Shown piece by piece: positions 24,587 to 36,050 of a stretch of 64,000 nt of DNA. Origin of the DNA: Hungatella sp. (lineage in GTDB: Bacteria > Bacillota > Clostridia > Lachnospirales > Lachnospiraceae); assembly GCA_009712635.1 (NCBI GenBank), contig WASS01000014.1, forward strand, positions 1 to 64,000, written 5' to 3'. How positions within the stretch are numbered: the stretch's first letter is position 1; every line of letters begins with the position of its first letter. A program made the translations under genes and the position numbers. The notes under the pieces are model-generated. The model saw only the letters and a program-made list of their open reading frames with translations. It had not been told where the DNA came from and searched no databases.

Positions 24587-26099
24587 CTGTTCCACCTCCT
24601 GCAATCGCCTTCATGATATGGTTCTGATCAAGTTCATCCTCCATAAGCTCAGAAACCTTCTCCCGGTCTCTTAAAACTGCCATCCGGCTGCAGGTACGGA
24701 TCATCTCCTCAATTTCAGAAGAGATAAACATAACAGTAACACCCTCTTTTGCCAGCTGGACCACCAGTTTCTGAATCTCAGTCTTAGTACCAACATCAAT
24801 TCCTCTGGTCGGTTCATCAAGAATCAGAAAATCAGGATCTGTGAGAAGCCATCTTCCCAGTATTACCTTCTGCTGATTTCCACCGCTTAAACTTCTTACG
24901 GGAGTATCCAGGCTTGCGGTCTTAATCTGAAGCAGCTTCACATACTTGTTAGCCAGTTCCTCCTGTTCTTTGCTTCCGATTGGATGGAACATGCCTCTCT
25001 TAGCCTGAAGAGCCAGAATTAAATTCTCCCTTACCGATAAATCAGCAACAATTCCTTCCTCTTTCCGATTCTCCGGCAGATATGCCATACCAGCCATCAT
25101 GGCATCGAGAGGAGTATGGAGAACTACGGTTTTTCCATTGACCTTCAGCTCCCCGCAATCCGGTTTATCCGCCCCGTACAGACTTCTTGCAAGCTCTGAA
25201 CGGCCGGAACCAAGGAGTCCGGTCAGCCCGATTACTTCTCCCTTATAAATCTGCAGATCATACGGTTTTATGGTTCCCTGCCTGCCGATTCCTTTGGTAT
25301 CAATGACTGCCTCACTGGACTTTCCGGCAGTTTTTCCTTCTTTTTTAATGGCTTCCAGATCATCAAAATCCTTACCCATCATCTTGGCTACCAGCTGTAC
25401 TCTGGGAAGCTTTTCTACTTCATATTCACCTACCAGACCGCCGTTTCTAAGTACGGTTATCTTATCGCAGACTTCATAAACCTGCTCCAGAAAATGAGTA
25501 ACAAAGATGATTCCCACTCCGTCTGCTTTCAGACGCTTCATTAACCGGAACAGCTTTTCTACCTCATTGTCATCTAAGGAGGAGGTAGGTTCATCAAGAA
25601 TCAGAACTTTTGCTGACATATCTACAGCTCTTGCTATGGCTATCATCTGCTGCAGCGCAATGGAGTAATTCTCCAGCGCCTTTGTTACATCTATGTTCAT
25701 ATCAAGTTTGGAAAGAAGCTCTGCCGCTTTCCGATTCATGGTCTTCCAGTCGATGAGACCAGCCCTCTTTGGTTCCCTTCCTATAAACAGGTTCTCAGCC
25801 ACCGATAAATTGGGGCAGAGATTTACTTCCTGATATACGGTACTGATCCCGTGCTCCTGGGCTTCCTGGGGAGAATGGTTAATAATCATCTGGCTTTCGC
25901 CTTCAATTTTTATCTCACCTGATTCAAATTCTTCTACCCCGGTCAAAACCTTTATGAGCGTTGATTTACCTGCTCCGTTTTCTCCCATAAGAGCATGGAT
26001 CTCCCCGCTTCTTAAGGTAAAATCCACATGGTCTAAGGCACGTACCCCGGGAAATGTCTTCGATATGTTTTTCATGCTCAATACTATTTCGTTGGGCAT
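24579..26099 (-). CDS. ytfR: Sugar ABC transporter, double ATPase subunit (YtfR/MglA type)
   Basis: Fused double nucleotide-binding protein of 506 residues. The first half has Walker A GENGAGKST, Walker B VLILDEPTSSLD and an H-loop FVTHFLEQVYEV. The second half has a degenerate P-loop GLLGSGRSE, the signature LSGGNQQKV and LILDEPTRGID. The family pattern is one competent and one altered site. GGAGGG precedes the ATG at 26099. The frame extends upstream to 26201 through the terminator hairpin and is rejected as a start. Confidence 0.92.
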   Translation of the reverse strand: MPNEIVLSMKNISKTFPGVRALDHVDFTLRSGEIHALMGENGAGKSTLIKVLTGVEEFESGEIKIEGESQMIINHSPQEAQEHGISTVYQEVNLCPNLSVAENLFIGREPKRAGLIDWKTMNRKAAELLSKLDMNIDVTKALENYSIALQQMIAIARAVDMSAKVLILDEPTSSLDDNEVEKLFRLMKRLKADGVGIIFVTHFLEQVYEVCDKITVLRNGGLVGEYEVEKLPRVQLVAKMMGKDFDDLEAIKKEGKTAGKSSEAVIDTKGIGRQGTIKPYDLQIYKGEVIGLTGLLGSGRSELARSLYGADKPDCGELKVNGKTVVLHTPLDAMMAGMAYLPENRKEEGIVADLSVRENLILALQAKRGMFHPIGSKEQEELANKYVKLLQIKTASLDTPVRSLSGGNQQKVILGRWLLTDPDFLILDEPTRGIDVGTKTEIQKLVVQLAKEGVTVMFISSEIEEMIRTCSRMAVLRDREKVSELMEDELDQNHIMKAIAGGGTDE

Positions 26100-26153
26100 A
26101 AGATCCCTCCTTTTTCTCCACTTTTTCTGCTTTTCACTGCATGTCAGGAGATT

Positions 26154-26203
26154 AAAAAAGGTGCCTGGAGGAGGACTGACCCCGTCCTCCATTCCCTGCA
26201 CCT
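26154..26203 (-). terminator. Intercistronic terminator between ytfQ-type and ytfR-type genes
   Basis: Minus strand: AGGTGC/GCACCT outer arms with an inner GGAGGAC/GTCCTCC stem, then TTTTTT. It lies between the binding-protein gene and the ATPase gene, and so should raise binding-protein levels relative to the membrane complex. Confidence 0.82.
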
Positions 26204-26249
26204 GTTTCTCTGGCTATCATTCTGCTTTCAGCGCCTTAGTCCCAACCAA

Positions 26250-27332
26250 TTAATACTGTCTCTTTGGTTTTTCAGCTGCTGCTGTATCTGCCGGGAATAC
26301 GCCTTCCTTTACATATGCAATCTTATCAACTTTTTCGCCCTTCTCCAGCTTCTGAATGATCTCAGCTACACGAGGACCGTGAAGAGGATTACACTCTACG
26401 GAAACGTTCATATCTCCTGCGATCATGGAGTCAAATGCTGCAGAAACTGCATCAAAGGAAATGATGATGATATCGCCCTTCGGTCCGCAAGTCTTTCCTG
26501 CTGCCTTGATTGCATCAATCGCACCAAATGCCATGTTGTCGTTCTCAGCAATTACAACATTAATATCTTTATAGGTCTTTAAGAAGGATTCCATAACTTC
26601 CTGACCCTTTGCCTGTGTGAATTCACCAGTCTGACGCTCTAACATCTTCCACTTCGGATGATCTTTCATCTTCTCTTCCACGCCGTTGGTACGTCCAATC
26701 TGTGCGGAAGAACCGATGGTACCCTGAAGAGTAACGATATTGATGTCACTGTCTGCTTTATTATTCTTCTTTAAATAATCATCAAGCCATGCTACTGCAT
26801 CATAACCTTCCTGAAGGAAGTTGGAACCAACCCATGCAGTATATAAGGAATCATCAGATACATTAATCATACGGTCAACGATGATAACCGGAATGCCTGC
26901 ATCCTTAGCTTCCTGTAATACGGTATCCCAGCCAGTCTCTGTAACTGGTGCAATAACGATATAATCAACATCCTGCTGAATAAAGTTACGAACTGCCTTT
27001 AACTGATTTTCCTGTTTCTGCTGTGCATCATCAAAAATCAGTTTGTAACCGTTTGCTTCTGTAAACGTTGACTTCATGGATTCGGTATTTGCCGTTCTCC
27101 AGTCAGACTCTGCACCAACCTGAGAAAATCCTACTACGATCTCCTTTTTCTCTGCAGGTGCTGCTGTGGTTGTGGCTGCTTCCGTTTTTGCTGCTTCTGT
27201 TGTCTCTGCTTTTGTTTCAGTAGCAGCAGGTGCTGCTGTCGTTGCGGCTGTCTGAGATCCGCTGCAACCGGATAAAATCATGGCGGTTGTCATAACCGCA
27301 GCTGTCAGAAAGCTTAAAACTCTTTTCTTCAT
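26250..27332 (-). CDS. ytfQ: Sugar-binding lipoprotein of ABC importer (YtfQ-like)
   Basis: Periplasmic-binding-protein type I lipoprotein of 360 residues. The signal peptide ends in lipobox ILSGC near residue 22, with a Thr/Ala/Glu-rich linker to about 60. The mature start EIVVGFSQVGAESDWRTANTESMKSTF strongly resembles YtfQ, which binds galactofuranose. Binding-site landmarks FDDAQQKQENQLKAVRNFI and VIAENDNMAFGAIDAIKAAG are present. GGAGGG supports the ATG at 27332. It heads the operon and lies downstream of the two-component genes, which likely control it. Confidence 0.9.
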   Translation of the reverse strand: MKKRVLSFLTAAVMTTAMILSGCSGSQTAATTAAPAATETKAETTEAAKTEAATTTAAPAEKKEIVVGFSQVGAESDWRTANTESMKSTFTEANGYKLIFDDAQQKQENQLKAVRNFIQQDVDYIVIAPVTETGWDTVLQEAKDAGIPVIIVDRMINVSDDSLYTAWVGSNFLQEGYDAVAWLDDYLKKNNKADSDINIVTLQGTIGSSAQIGRTNGVEEKMKDHPKWKMLERQTGEFTQAKGQEVMESFLKTYKDINVVIAENDNMAFGAIDAIKAAGKTCGPKGDIIIISFDAVSAAFDSMIAGDMNVSVECNPLHGPRVAEIIQKLEKGEKVDKIAYVKEGVFPADTAAAEKPKRQY

Positions 27333-27379
27333 ATCCGTTCCCTCCAATAAGAATAACTCACTATTAAGTAACTACCTGT

Positions 27380-27408
27380 ATCATAGACCCATCCCCCTGA
27401 TTTCTCAA
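27380..27408 (-). promoter_or_regulatory. Promoter of the ytf-type operon
   Basis: Minus strand TTGAGA (27403-27408), 17-base spacer with a G-rich run, TATGAT (27380-27385), about 48 bases upstream of the binding-protein start. Confidence 0.7.
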
Positions 27409-27500
27409 TACAATATCTTTTGCAAAGGGTTAAGTTTCTTACGCTATTTCCATGTATTCCAGAAATTAAGTTGATTTTTTTCGGATAAAAGTTGATTTTC

Positions 27501-28943
27501 TTATATATTTCCCCATCTTACTGCCGGAATCCTCACCGTAACAGCCGTTCCGACTCCGTACACGCTTTCAATGGTAAGACCATACGCCTCGCCAAAATTC
27601 AGCCGGATCCGCTCTGCCACATTGGCAATACCAAAGCCTTCCCCTACATGAAAATCCGCTTTGCTGCCGCCGGCGATCTGATGTTCCATCTTTCTTACCT
27701 CGTCCGGTTTCATTCCAATCCCGTTATCCTCCACCTTTAAAAGAATATCTTCATTCTCCTGCCAGCCGCTGATCCGTAAGAATCCTTTTTTTCTGCAATT
27801 CTTTATTCCATGGTAAAGTGCGTTTTCCACAATGGGCTGCAGGGTAAGTTTTAATATGGAATAATCCCGGATCCGTTCTTCAAAATCAATCTCATAATCC
27901 ATAATGTCCTCGTAGCGGAAATGCTGGATTAAAAGATAACTTTTTATATGCTCTGCTTCCTCTTTAATTGTAATAAAATCCCGCCCGTTGTTCAAACCGA
28001 TTCTTAAAAAAGAAGACAGGGCAGTAATCATCTCCACCACCTCCTGATGCTGCTTTCCTTCGGCCAGCCAGACAATGGTATCTAACGTATTATATAGAAA
28101 ATGAGGATTGATCTGAGCCTGAAGCAGCTTCAGTTCTGTTTTTCTCTTTAACTCCTGTTCTTCCTTTATGTGTTGGATCAGCTCTCCGATCCGGATTACC
28201 ATCTGGTCATACTGTTCCCCTAAAACCTTTAGCTCCCTGATATTGCTTTTTGGTGCACTGACTTCTAAATTCCCGTCTGCCAGCTTCATGGTATATTCAC
28301 ACAGTTCCTCAATGGGTTTTGTGATTTTTTTCCCAAAGGAAGAAAAAGAGGCAAGTAAAAAGACAATGAGGTAAGAAGCAATCACAATGCAAAGAGCAAT
28401 GACCTGCCTTGTCTGTGTGTCAAGCTTCTGGCGTACAGACTCCAGAGTCTTTGTCTCATTATAGATATAATCAGACATAGACTCCTGGATTAAATCAGTA
28501 ATTGCATAGATATCCTGATCAAGACGTGCCATATTCCGGTCATAATCCCCGATAATGTTGCTGGTCTGAATATCCTCAACTCGTTTTTCCAGCATTCCGA
28601 TCAAAACTACGATTCCATCCAGCCCCTTTTTGCTGGTTTCCTGGGGAGTGGTGTCTTTCAGCTCCAAAAAAATCTTTTTGGAATTTTCCAGATCCTCATA
28701 CGGGTTTAAGGATTCAAAGGTGTCTGCTCCGATGACAATCCGGTACATCTTATAATCAATGTTGGACTTAAAATCAAAATTAAACTCTGTTGCCATCGTA
28801 AGGTTACGTATACTCTGACGATACTGTTGATTCTGCCATTCCATGGTATATAGCAATATCCCAATCATAATGATGACCGGGATAAATAAAATTGCCTGCA
28901 TGTTTTTTATTTTTGCCTTAATTGAATCACTTTTGTACTTCAT
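27501..28943 (-). CDS. YesM-type sensor histidine kinase
   Basis: Membrane sensor of 480 residues. Helix 1 lies near 13-31 and an extracellular sensor of about 145 residues follows. Helix 2 lies near 180-200, then HAMP. The His_kinase domain has the phospho-histidine in LLQAQINPHFLYNTLDTIVW, and the ATPase domain has an N-box VENALYHGIKN and a G-box DNGIGM. The family usually senses extracellular sugars, sometimes through the ABC binding protein. It overlaps the response-regulator gene by 17 bases and lies just upstream of the ytf-type operon. Confidence 0.9.
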   Translation of the reverse strand: MKYKSDSIKAKIKNMQAILFIPVIIMIGILLYTMEWQNQQYRQSIRNLTMATEFNFDFKSNIDYKMYRIVIGADTFESLNPYEDLENSKKIFLELKDTTPQETSKKGLDGIVVLIGMLEKRVEDIQTSNIIGDYDRNMARLDQDIYAITDLIQESMSDYIYNETKTLESVRQKLDTQTRQVIALCIVIASYLIVFLLASFSSFGKKITKPIEELCEYTMKLADGNLEVSAPKSNIRELKVLGEQYDQMVIRIGELIQHIKEEQELKRKTELKLLQAQINPHFLYNTLDTIVWLAEGKQHQEVVEMITALSSFLRIGLNNGRDFITIKEEAEHIKSYLLIQHFRYEDIMDYEIDFEERIRDYSILKLTLQPIVENALYHGIKNCRKKGFLRISGWQENEDILLKVEDNGIGMKPDEVRKMEHQIAGGSKADFHVGEGFGIANVAERIRLNFGEAYGLTIESVYGVGTAVTVRIPAVRWGNI

Positions 28944-30552
28944 TTTCTCCCCCTGACCGAAACGCCTTCGGTGTGATTCCGTGAATCTTCTTAAACAGGT
29001 AACTGAAATAATGGGGATCCTTATATCCCACCTGATATCCGATTTCTGAAGTTCTCAAATCCGTTTTCAACAGTAATTCCCTGGCAGCATCCATGCGCAC
29101 CTTTGTTAAATACTCCACAAATGTAATTTCCATCTCCTGACTGAAAATGGTGCTGAAATGATTGGGGCTGATATTCACCGCCGATGCCACTGCATTTAAT
29201 GAAATATCTTCGTCCTGATAGTGGGCTGCTATATAATCCACTGCCTTTTCAAGAACCAGCCGGTACTTTTTCTGGGAACAGGTGGTTCGAAAACCAATTG
29301 CCTTTGCAAGGATCTCCCTGGTATACTTAACCGCGGATTCCATGGAGTTGACACAGGGCTGCATGGTCTTTGCATCTCCAAACTCCTTTAAAACCTGTTC
29401 CGGCTCAAAACCAAGCTGAGACACAAACCCGATGACTGCCAGATACACATCCATCAGGATGTACTGCCTGAAAATCAGTGAATTAATATTATTACCACAG
29501 GCTTCCATATATTCCTCAACGAAATACTTCACCTCAGGGACTGATCCGTTCTTTAAGAAGTTGGGAATAATGTCACGGCTTAACTTGGTGATATCAATTC
29601 CCTCCAGGCTGATACTTCCGGTATCATTATGAATCCGGACTGCCGCCTCCGCCGTTAAAATCTGGTTCCGGTCCAGCATATAACGGCAGGCATAAGCCCT
29701 GCTTGCTGCTTTAAAGGAAGTTCGGATCTCACTGAGTCTGCACACCGGAGTCCCGATCCCTCCAAAATACTCCATCTCAGGAAATGATTCCGCCAGGCGT
29801 ATGAGTATTTCCGAATAATATGTTACCTTCCGTTCCATATCGGATTCTTCTCCCATAATCAGAAAGCTATACCCCTCTGAAAGCCGGTTAAATCCGATAA
29901 TGTCGGCTCTTCCCTCCAGTTCTTCCTTCAGCCTCTTATCAAACAGTACATTCTCATCTGAGTACTGATCCTGGCTCTCCGCTCCTTTTGCCTGAAACAA
30001 AATGAGATTGTACATAGGAGCAGATAAAGAAAGATTGTGCTCCTGACCTTTTCGAAGCAGCTCAGAAAGTCCCAGCTTCCCTGATACGATAATATCAAAT
30101 AACCGGTCCCGGTCCATCTGCTTTCGTTCTTCCTGCTGCTTTAAAAATTCCTGCTTGTATCCCTTCTCACTTTTTTCCTGCATGATTGTCTCACTCATTC
30201 GTTCCAGCGCTTCCAAAAGCTGGCCGCTGCTCACCGGCTTTAGGAGATAATCTGCAGCTCCAATCTTAATCGCCCGTTTGGCGTACTCAAAATCATCGTA
30301 TCCGCTGAAAAACATAATATGTATATCCGGTAAAGCCCGTTTCGCCATCTCCGCCAGTTCCAGTCCATCCATAAAAGGCATCCGGATATCCGTAAGCAGT
30401 ATATCCGGCTTTGATTTTAATATCATGGGATAAGCCAGCTCTCCATCCGGCGCTTCCCCCGCAAATTCAAACCCATATTTTTCCCAGGCAATTCCGTTCT
30501 TAATTCCTTCACGGACAATTTTTTCATCCTCTGCAAGAAATATCTTAACCAT
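28927..30552 (-). CDS. YesN-type response regulator with AraC DNA-binding domain
   Basis: Response regulator of 541 residues. The receiver has D55 in LLTDIRMPFMDG and Lys in LLKPVSSGQL. A long middle region (about 135-430) of the YesN type follows, then a C-terminal AraC domain (ISLNAVASAVNISPNHFSTIFSQEM and RTSEIGYQVGYKDPHYFSYLFKKIHGITP). It probably activates the neighbouring ytf-type sugar import operon. It is the first gene of the kinase pair. Confidence 0.9.
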   Translation of the reverse strand: MVKIFLAEDEKIVREGIKNGIAWEKYGFEFAGEAPDGELAYPMILKSKPDILLTDIRMPFMDGLELAEMAKRALPDIHIMFFSGYDDFEYAKRAIKIGAADYLLKPVSSGQLLEALERMSETIMQEKSEKGYKQEFLKQQEERKQMDRDRLFDIIVSGKLGLSELLRKGQEHNLSLSAPMYNLILFQAKGAESQDQYSDENVLFDKRLKEELEGRADIIGFNRLSEGYSFLIMGEESDMERKVTYYSEILIRLAESFPEMEYFGGIGTPVCRLSEIRTSFKAASRAYACRYMLDRNQILTAEAAVRIHNDTGSISLEGIDITKLSRDIIPNFLKNGSVPEVKYFVEEYMEACGNNINSLIFRQYILMDVYLAVIGFVSQLGFEPEQVLKEFGDAKTMQPCVNSMESAVKYTREILAKAIGFRTTCSQKKYRLVLEKAVDYIAAHYQDEDISLNAVASAVNISPNHFSTIFSQEMEITFVEYLTKVRMDAARELLLKTDLRTSEIGYQVGYKDPHYFSYLFKKIHGITPKAFRSGGENEVQK

Positions 30553-30682
30553 GTCTGATTCCCCCTGTCAGCCGTATTTCTATGATTCGATTATATAAAA
30601 TCCTCTATGGAAATATAAGAGAATAATTTCCGCCGCTTCATTTTCATTCGTAAAAAAACAACCCTCTCCCCATATAGTACCA

Positions 30683-30737
30683 CAAAAAAAGAGATTCGTA
30701 ACTCCCGGTTTTTCAGGAATTACAAATCTCTTTTTAA
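30683..30737 (-). terminator. Terminator of the bgl operon
   Basis: Minus strand: arms AGAGATTTGTAATTCC and GGAGTTACGAATCTCT (two mismatched or wobble positions) are followed by eight T. It lies just past the carboxylesterase stop. Confidence 0.88.
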
Positions 30738-30741
30738 ACAC

Positions 30742-32493
30742 TTATTCTACGTCACTCCAAAGGCTCTTATTGCCGTAATGTTCATCTAATTCGCGGCTGA
30801 ACCACCGTCCGTTCAGAACATTTTTGATCATTTTAGCCTTAATCTCATCGGAAACACTGGTATCCTGATCCATGGCTTTCATGATATCCTGATAGGTGGT
30901 TGTCACATCTTTTTCTTCTACAACTGCATCGGTTTCTGTCCCGTCAAATACCATGGACACTTTTTTATCCGGTTTCCAGCTGCTCCACGCTGCCAGCCCA
31001 TCACCATTTGGATCTCCTGATTTTAAGAAGTTTGCCAGATAACTGTTGTACTGCTTCGCCATTGCCTGATAACCTGCCTTACCAAACGCATCCGGGAAAA
31101 ACTCAAGATAATTATGTCTGGAAGAAAGCATTGGAACGAAAATGCCATGGAATGCACCATAGTCACCTAAATCTTTGACGGAAGACTGATCACTGCCGTA
31201 ATTAACCTGACAGATATAAATATCAGACTGATAGTGATCAGACATCTTCACCGCACTTTCCTGGGCATTAAAGATCCGGTACATATCACTTCCGTATTTG
31301 GTGGCAAATGCTTTGGCTGCCTTAATCTCATCCTCTGAATATCCTGCCATGTCATCACTCTTAAAATATCCGTCTCCCAGACAGAACATGGAAAACTCAG
31401 AGCTTCCCGTAAGCATCATGAGCGGAACGCTGTTATAAGCTTCTGTATCAAATCCATTTTTCGGAATGACCACTCCGTCCTCATAAAGATGAGGGAATAC
31501 ACTCATACGGATTGCCGCATTTCCCATAAGAGGCACCAGACGTTCTGCTGATATGGTATAAAGGTATTCCTTAACATCAGCTGAATCTGTCATCAGCCAC
31601 TGGTAAGCAGCGTTTTCATCTGCTGCCTTCTTATCCTCAACCGCAAGAGGAGCTATGGCTTTTGCAATCTTTTTTGCACTTAAATCTTCTGAAGCTGTGG
31701 TCATACCTCCGCTGAAGGCAATGGCTTTCTGAAATTTGCCCTTAAACTGAGGACTGATCAGCATTGCCATAACATCACGGCCTCCTGCTGAAAATCCGGA
31801 AATAGTAATATTACCCGGATCTCCGCCAAATGCTTCAATGTTTTCCTTCACCCAGTCAAGAGCATAGGCGATGTCAAGCATGGCAAAGTTTCCGGTTCCG
31901 TTCTCTCCGCCGGTTAGTGCCGGCAGGCAGTTAAAGCCCAAAAGCCCCAGACGGTAATCCACAGAAACATAAACGCAGTTGTCATTCTTTACCAGATCAG
32001 CTCCGGGAATTTCTCCTGCCTTTCCAGTCTGATTATTGCCTCCGTGAATGAATACAAGCACAGGAAGTTTTTTACTTCCCTCTTTTGCATATACATCAAG
32101 TTTTAAACAGTCCTCACTTCCCTTTACCTCAGTGCCGGAAAGCTGAAGTGCAGGCTGTGATGCTTCGGTACAATTTAATTCCTCCGTCCAGGCAGCCGGT
32201 GCTGCTGGTGCCTGCCACCTTAATTCACCAACCGGTGCCTTTCCGTAAGGAATTCCGTACCAGGTCAGGAGCTCCCCTTCCTGTACCCCTTTTACGGGGC
32301 CGTATGTGGTAGAAACCACTGTGGCCCCATCTTTTGTATTGTCTGACGAAACGGATGCTGCTTGCGTAGCTTCAGCCGGTGTTTCAGTTGTTGTCTGCAA
32401 AGCAGATGTTTCTGTCTTTGCCGCACTGCCACAACCAGCTGCCATAACCATGGTCATTAAAACAAGACCTGCTGCCAAACCTCTTTTTTTCAT
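30742..32493 (-). CDS. Lipoprotein type-B carboxylesterase
   Basis: Exported esterase of 583 residues. The signal peptide ends in lipobox MAAGC (Cys near 21), followed by a Thr/Ala-rich linker. The carboxylesterase/lipase PF00135 fold starts VVSTTYGPVKGVQEGELLTWYGIPYGKAP. The oxyanion region is VFIHGGNNQTG, the nucleophile S235 in GFSAGGRDVMAML, and the histidine in GAFHGIFVP. The protein should be anchored on the outer face of the membrane. It starts 21 bases after the phospho-beta-glucosidase gene with no terminator between, so it belongs to the beta-glucoside operon. That suggests deacylation of acylated glucosides before uptake (inference). Confidence 0.85.
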   Translation of the reverse strand: MKKRGLAAGLVLMTMVMAAGCGSAAKTETSALQTTTETPAEATQAASVSSDNTKDGATVVSTTYGPVKGVQEGELLTWYGIPYGKAPVGELRWQAPAAPAAWTEELNCTEASQPALQLSGTEVKGSEDCLKLDVYAKEGSKKLPVLVFIHGGNNQTGKAGEIPGADLVKNDNCVYVSVDYRLGLLGFNCLPALTGGENGTGNFAMLDIAYALDWVKENIEAFGGDPGNITISGFSAGGRDVMAMLISPQFKGKFQKAIAFSGGMTTASEDLSAKKIAKAIAPLAVEDKKAADENAAYQWLMTDSADVKEYLYTISAERLVPLMGNAAIRMSVFPHLYEDGVVIPKNGFDTEAYNSVPLMMLTGSSEFSMFCLGDGYFKSDDMAGYSEDEIKAAKAFATKYGSDMYRIFNAQESAVKMSDHYQSDIYICQVNYGSDQSSVKDLGDYGAFHGIFVPMLSSRHNYLEFFPDAFGKAGYQAMAKQYNSYLANFLKSGDPNGDGLAAWSSWKPDKKVSMVFDGTETDAVVEEKDVTTTYQDIMKAMDQDTSVSDEIKAKMIKNVLNGRWFSRELDEHYGNKSLWSDVE

Positions 32494-32514
32494 ATGAATA
32501 ACTCCCCAGTTATA

Positions 32515-33966
<1,452 letters not shown>

Positions 33967-33973
33967 TCAATTA

Positions 33974-35845
33974 TTAGACAATTGTTAATAAAGTTTCACC
34001 TGTTTTCACCTGTTTTTTATCGGTGGTCTTCAGGCTGACAAAGTTTACCATATTGGATACCAGAACCGGAGTGGTAACCGGGAAACCGGCTTCTTTAATT
34101 TTATTCATATCAAATTCCAGTAACAGACTGCCTTTTTTTATTTTGTCTCCAGCCTTGCAGTGAAGAGTGAACCCTTCTCCACCCAGCTGAACAGTATCAA
34201 GACCTACATGAATCAGAATTTCAACTCCTGTATCTGTGGTAATACCCACTGCATGTTTGGAATCGACAACTGCACTGATGGTGCCATCTGCAGGTGCATA
34301 TACCTTTCCTTCAGAAGGTATAATTGCCAGACCTTCTCCTAAAACACCGCCGGCAAATACCGCATCCTCTACCTGGCTCAGCGGAATCACATCTCCGCTT
34401 AATGGACTTGCCAGCTCAATTGTATCCACCAGTGTCCTCTTCTCAAATACAGGAGCTTCCACGATTTCTTCTGTTGATTCTTCTTTTACTTCCGGTTTAT
34501 AAAGAACTAAGGTCATAACAAAGGAAACAACCAGTGATATAATAAGAGTTACCACACCGTTTAATAAGTTCCCAAATCCTGTTCCGCCAATCATCTGAAT
34601 TAAAGATAATCCGGATGGTGATCCTCCCATGGAATAAGCGACCAGATGCATGATTCCTGCATAAAAACCAGCGACACCGGCACCAATTACAGCAGCGATC
34701 ATTGGAGTCTTATATTTTAATGTAACACCATACATAGCAGGCTCTGTTACACCGGCAATAATTGCAGAAATACCTGAAGCAGATGCTGTAGATTTCGCAT
34801 CTTTGTCTTTCGTGCGTACTGCAACTGCTAAAGACGCACCGCCCTGTGCCAGGTTAGAACAGAACATGGTAATAATTAAGATTGCATCAAATCCCAGACT
34901 GGAAAGACCGGTTAAGGCAATTGGAATTAATGCATAATGCATACCTGTCATTACAATAAACGGCATACCTGCTGAAAGTATCATAATTGCGAGCCAGCCT
35001 GCCTTACTGTATAATAAATTAATACCAGAAGCCAGGTAATTTCCAAGAATGCTTCCAATTGGTCCAACTACTATAAGAGCAATGGGTATCGTAATAAAAA
35101 TTACCAGTAAAGGCTTTAAAAATACTTTAACCAGGCTTGGGCAGACTTTATCTGCAAATCGCTCCACATAACCCATAAGCGGTACAATCAGTAATACCGG
35201 AAGTACAGATGAAGGATAAGAGGCTGCCGTAACCGGTAATCCGAAATATGTGGTATTACCATTTGCCAAAAGTGCTGTGATGTCTGGATGAATCATTAAT
35301 GCAGCAACTACCATCGCAAGGTATATATTGGAGCCAAGGCGTTTTGCTGTTGTCATGGCAAGCAATATTGGCATGTAATAGAAGAATGCATCTCCTGCTG
35401 CATTTAGAATCACAAAGGTGCTGCCTGTTTTGTCAATCAGACTAAACGTAGTAAGAAGCGTCAGTACTACCTTAATCATACCACAGCCAAGCATGGCAGG
35501 AAGAAGCGGCGTCATACAACCCGCAATAAAACCGGAAAGCCTTGAAAATAAGTTCTCCTTGGAACCTCCTGCTGCTGAGCCTGTACTTTCCTCAAAATGA
35601 CCCAGTTTTAACATTTCCTTGTAAACATTGCTGACTTCATTTCCAATTACCACCTGATATTGTCCGCCCTGGCGAATAACACGAATGACTCCTGGAATTT
35701 TTTCAACTTCAGCATCCTTTGGTATCGCTGAATCTTTTAGTACAAACCGCAGACGTGTCATGCAGTGTGTTAATCCTGATACATTTTTTTCTCCGCCGAC
35801 TTTATTTAAGATTGTTTCTGCGGTCTTAGCATAATTTAATGCCAT
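33974..35845 (-). CDS. bglP: Beta-glucoside PTS transporter, EIIBCA
   Basis: Single-chain PTS permease of 623 residues that imports and phosphorylates aryl-beta-glucosides or cellobiose-like sugars. The EIIB domain has its phospho-cysteine C28 in GLTHCMTRLRF. The EIIC domain has about ten helices (about 105-450). The EIIA domain at the C terminus has H546 in ILIHVGLDTVQLGG. AAGGGGG precedes the ATG. It is preceded by an antiterminator/terminator leader, so expression depends on the LicT-type protein encoded just upstream. Confidence 0.94.
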   Translation of the reverse strand: MALNYAKTAETILNKVGGEKNVSGLTHCMTRLRFVLKDSAIPKDAEVEKIPGVIRVIRQGGQYQVVIGNEVSNVYKEMLKLGHFEESTGSAAGGSKENLFSRLSGFIAGCMTPLLPAMLGCGMIKVVLTLLTTFSLIDKTGSTFVILNAAGDAFFYYMPILLAMTTAKRLGSNIYLAMVVAALMIHPDITALLANGNTTYFGLPVTAASYPSSVLPVLLIVPLMGYVERFADKVCPSLVKVFLKPLLVIFITIPIALIVVGPIGSILGNYLASGINLLYSKAGWLAIMILSAGMPFIVMTGMHYALIPIALTGLSSLGFDAILIITMFCSNLAQGGASLAVAVRTKDKDAKSTASASGISAIIAGVTEPAMYGVTLKYKTPMIAAVIGAGVAGFYAGIMHLVAYSMGGSPSGLSLIQMIGGTGFGNLLNGVVTLIISLVVSFVMTLVLYKPEVKEESTEEIVEAPVFEKRTLVDTIELASPLSGDVIPLSQVEDAVFAGGVLGEGLAIIPSEGKVYAPADGTISAVVDSKHAVGITTDTGVEILIHVGLDTVQLGGEGFTLHCKAGDKIKKGSLLLEFDMNKIKEAGFPVTTPVLVSNMVNFVSLKTTDKKQVKTGETLLTIV

Positions 35846-35925
35846 AAATTTATCCCCCTTTATAAGGTTATTTTAATTGTCTATCTGAAAAGGGTCTATG
35901 ACGCCTCATCATTCAAAAAGTTATT

Positions 35926-36019
35926 AAAAAAGACCCTGCTTAAAGCTGACTGCCTGATAATAATCCGCAGCCGCTTATGTGCAGGGTCCTGCCCGGATCA
36001 TAAAATCCGGTAACAATCC
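35926..36019 (-). promoter_or_regulatory. RAT antiterminator and terminator in the bglP leader
   Basis: Minus strand: the ribonucleic antiterminator at 35985-36019 starts GGATTGTTACCGG, encloses a CCGGAT/ATCCGG hairpin and ends GCAGGACC. Its 3' end overlaps the left arm GACCCTGC (35981-35988) of a terminator whose right arm GCAGGGTC (35932-35939) is followed by TTTTTT. LicT/BglG-type binding would stabilise the RAT and prevent termination. Confidence 0.85.
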
Positions 36020-36050
36020 CATATTTCTGTTTTAACAGTGCTCCAAAAAA

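Noticed and set aside
32085-32497. Plus-strand open frames opposite the lipoprotein carboxylesterase signal region
   Set aside because: These mirror the Ala/Thr-rich linker and have no start signals or conserved features.
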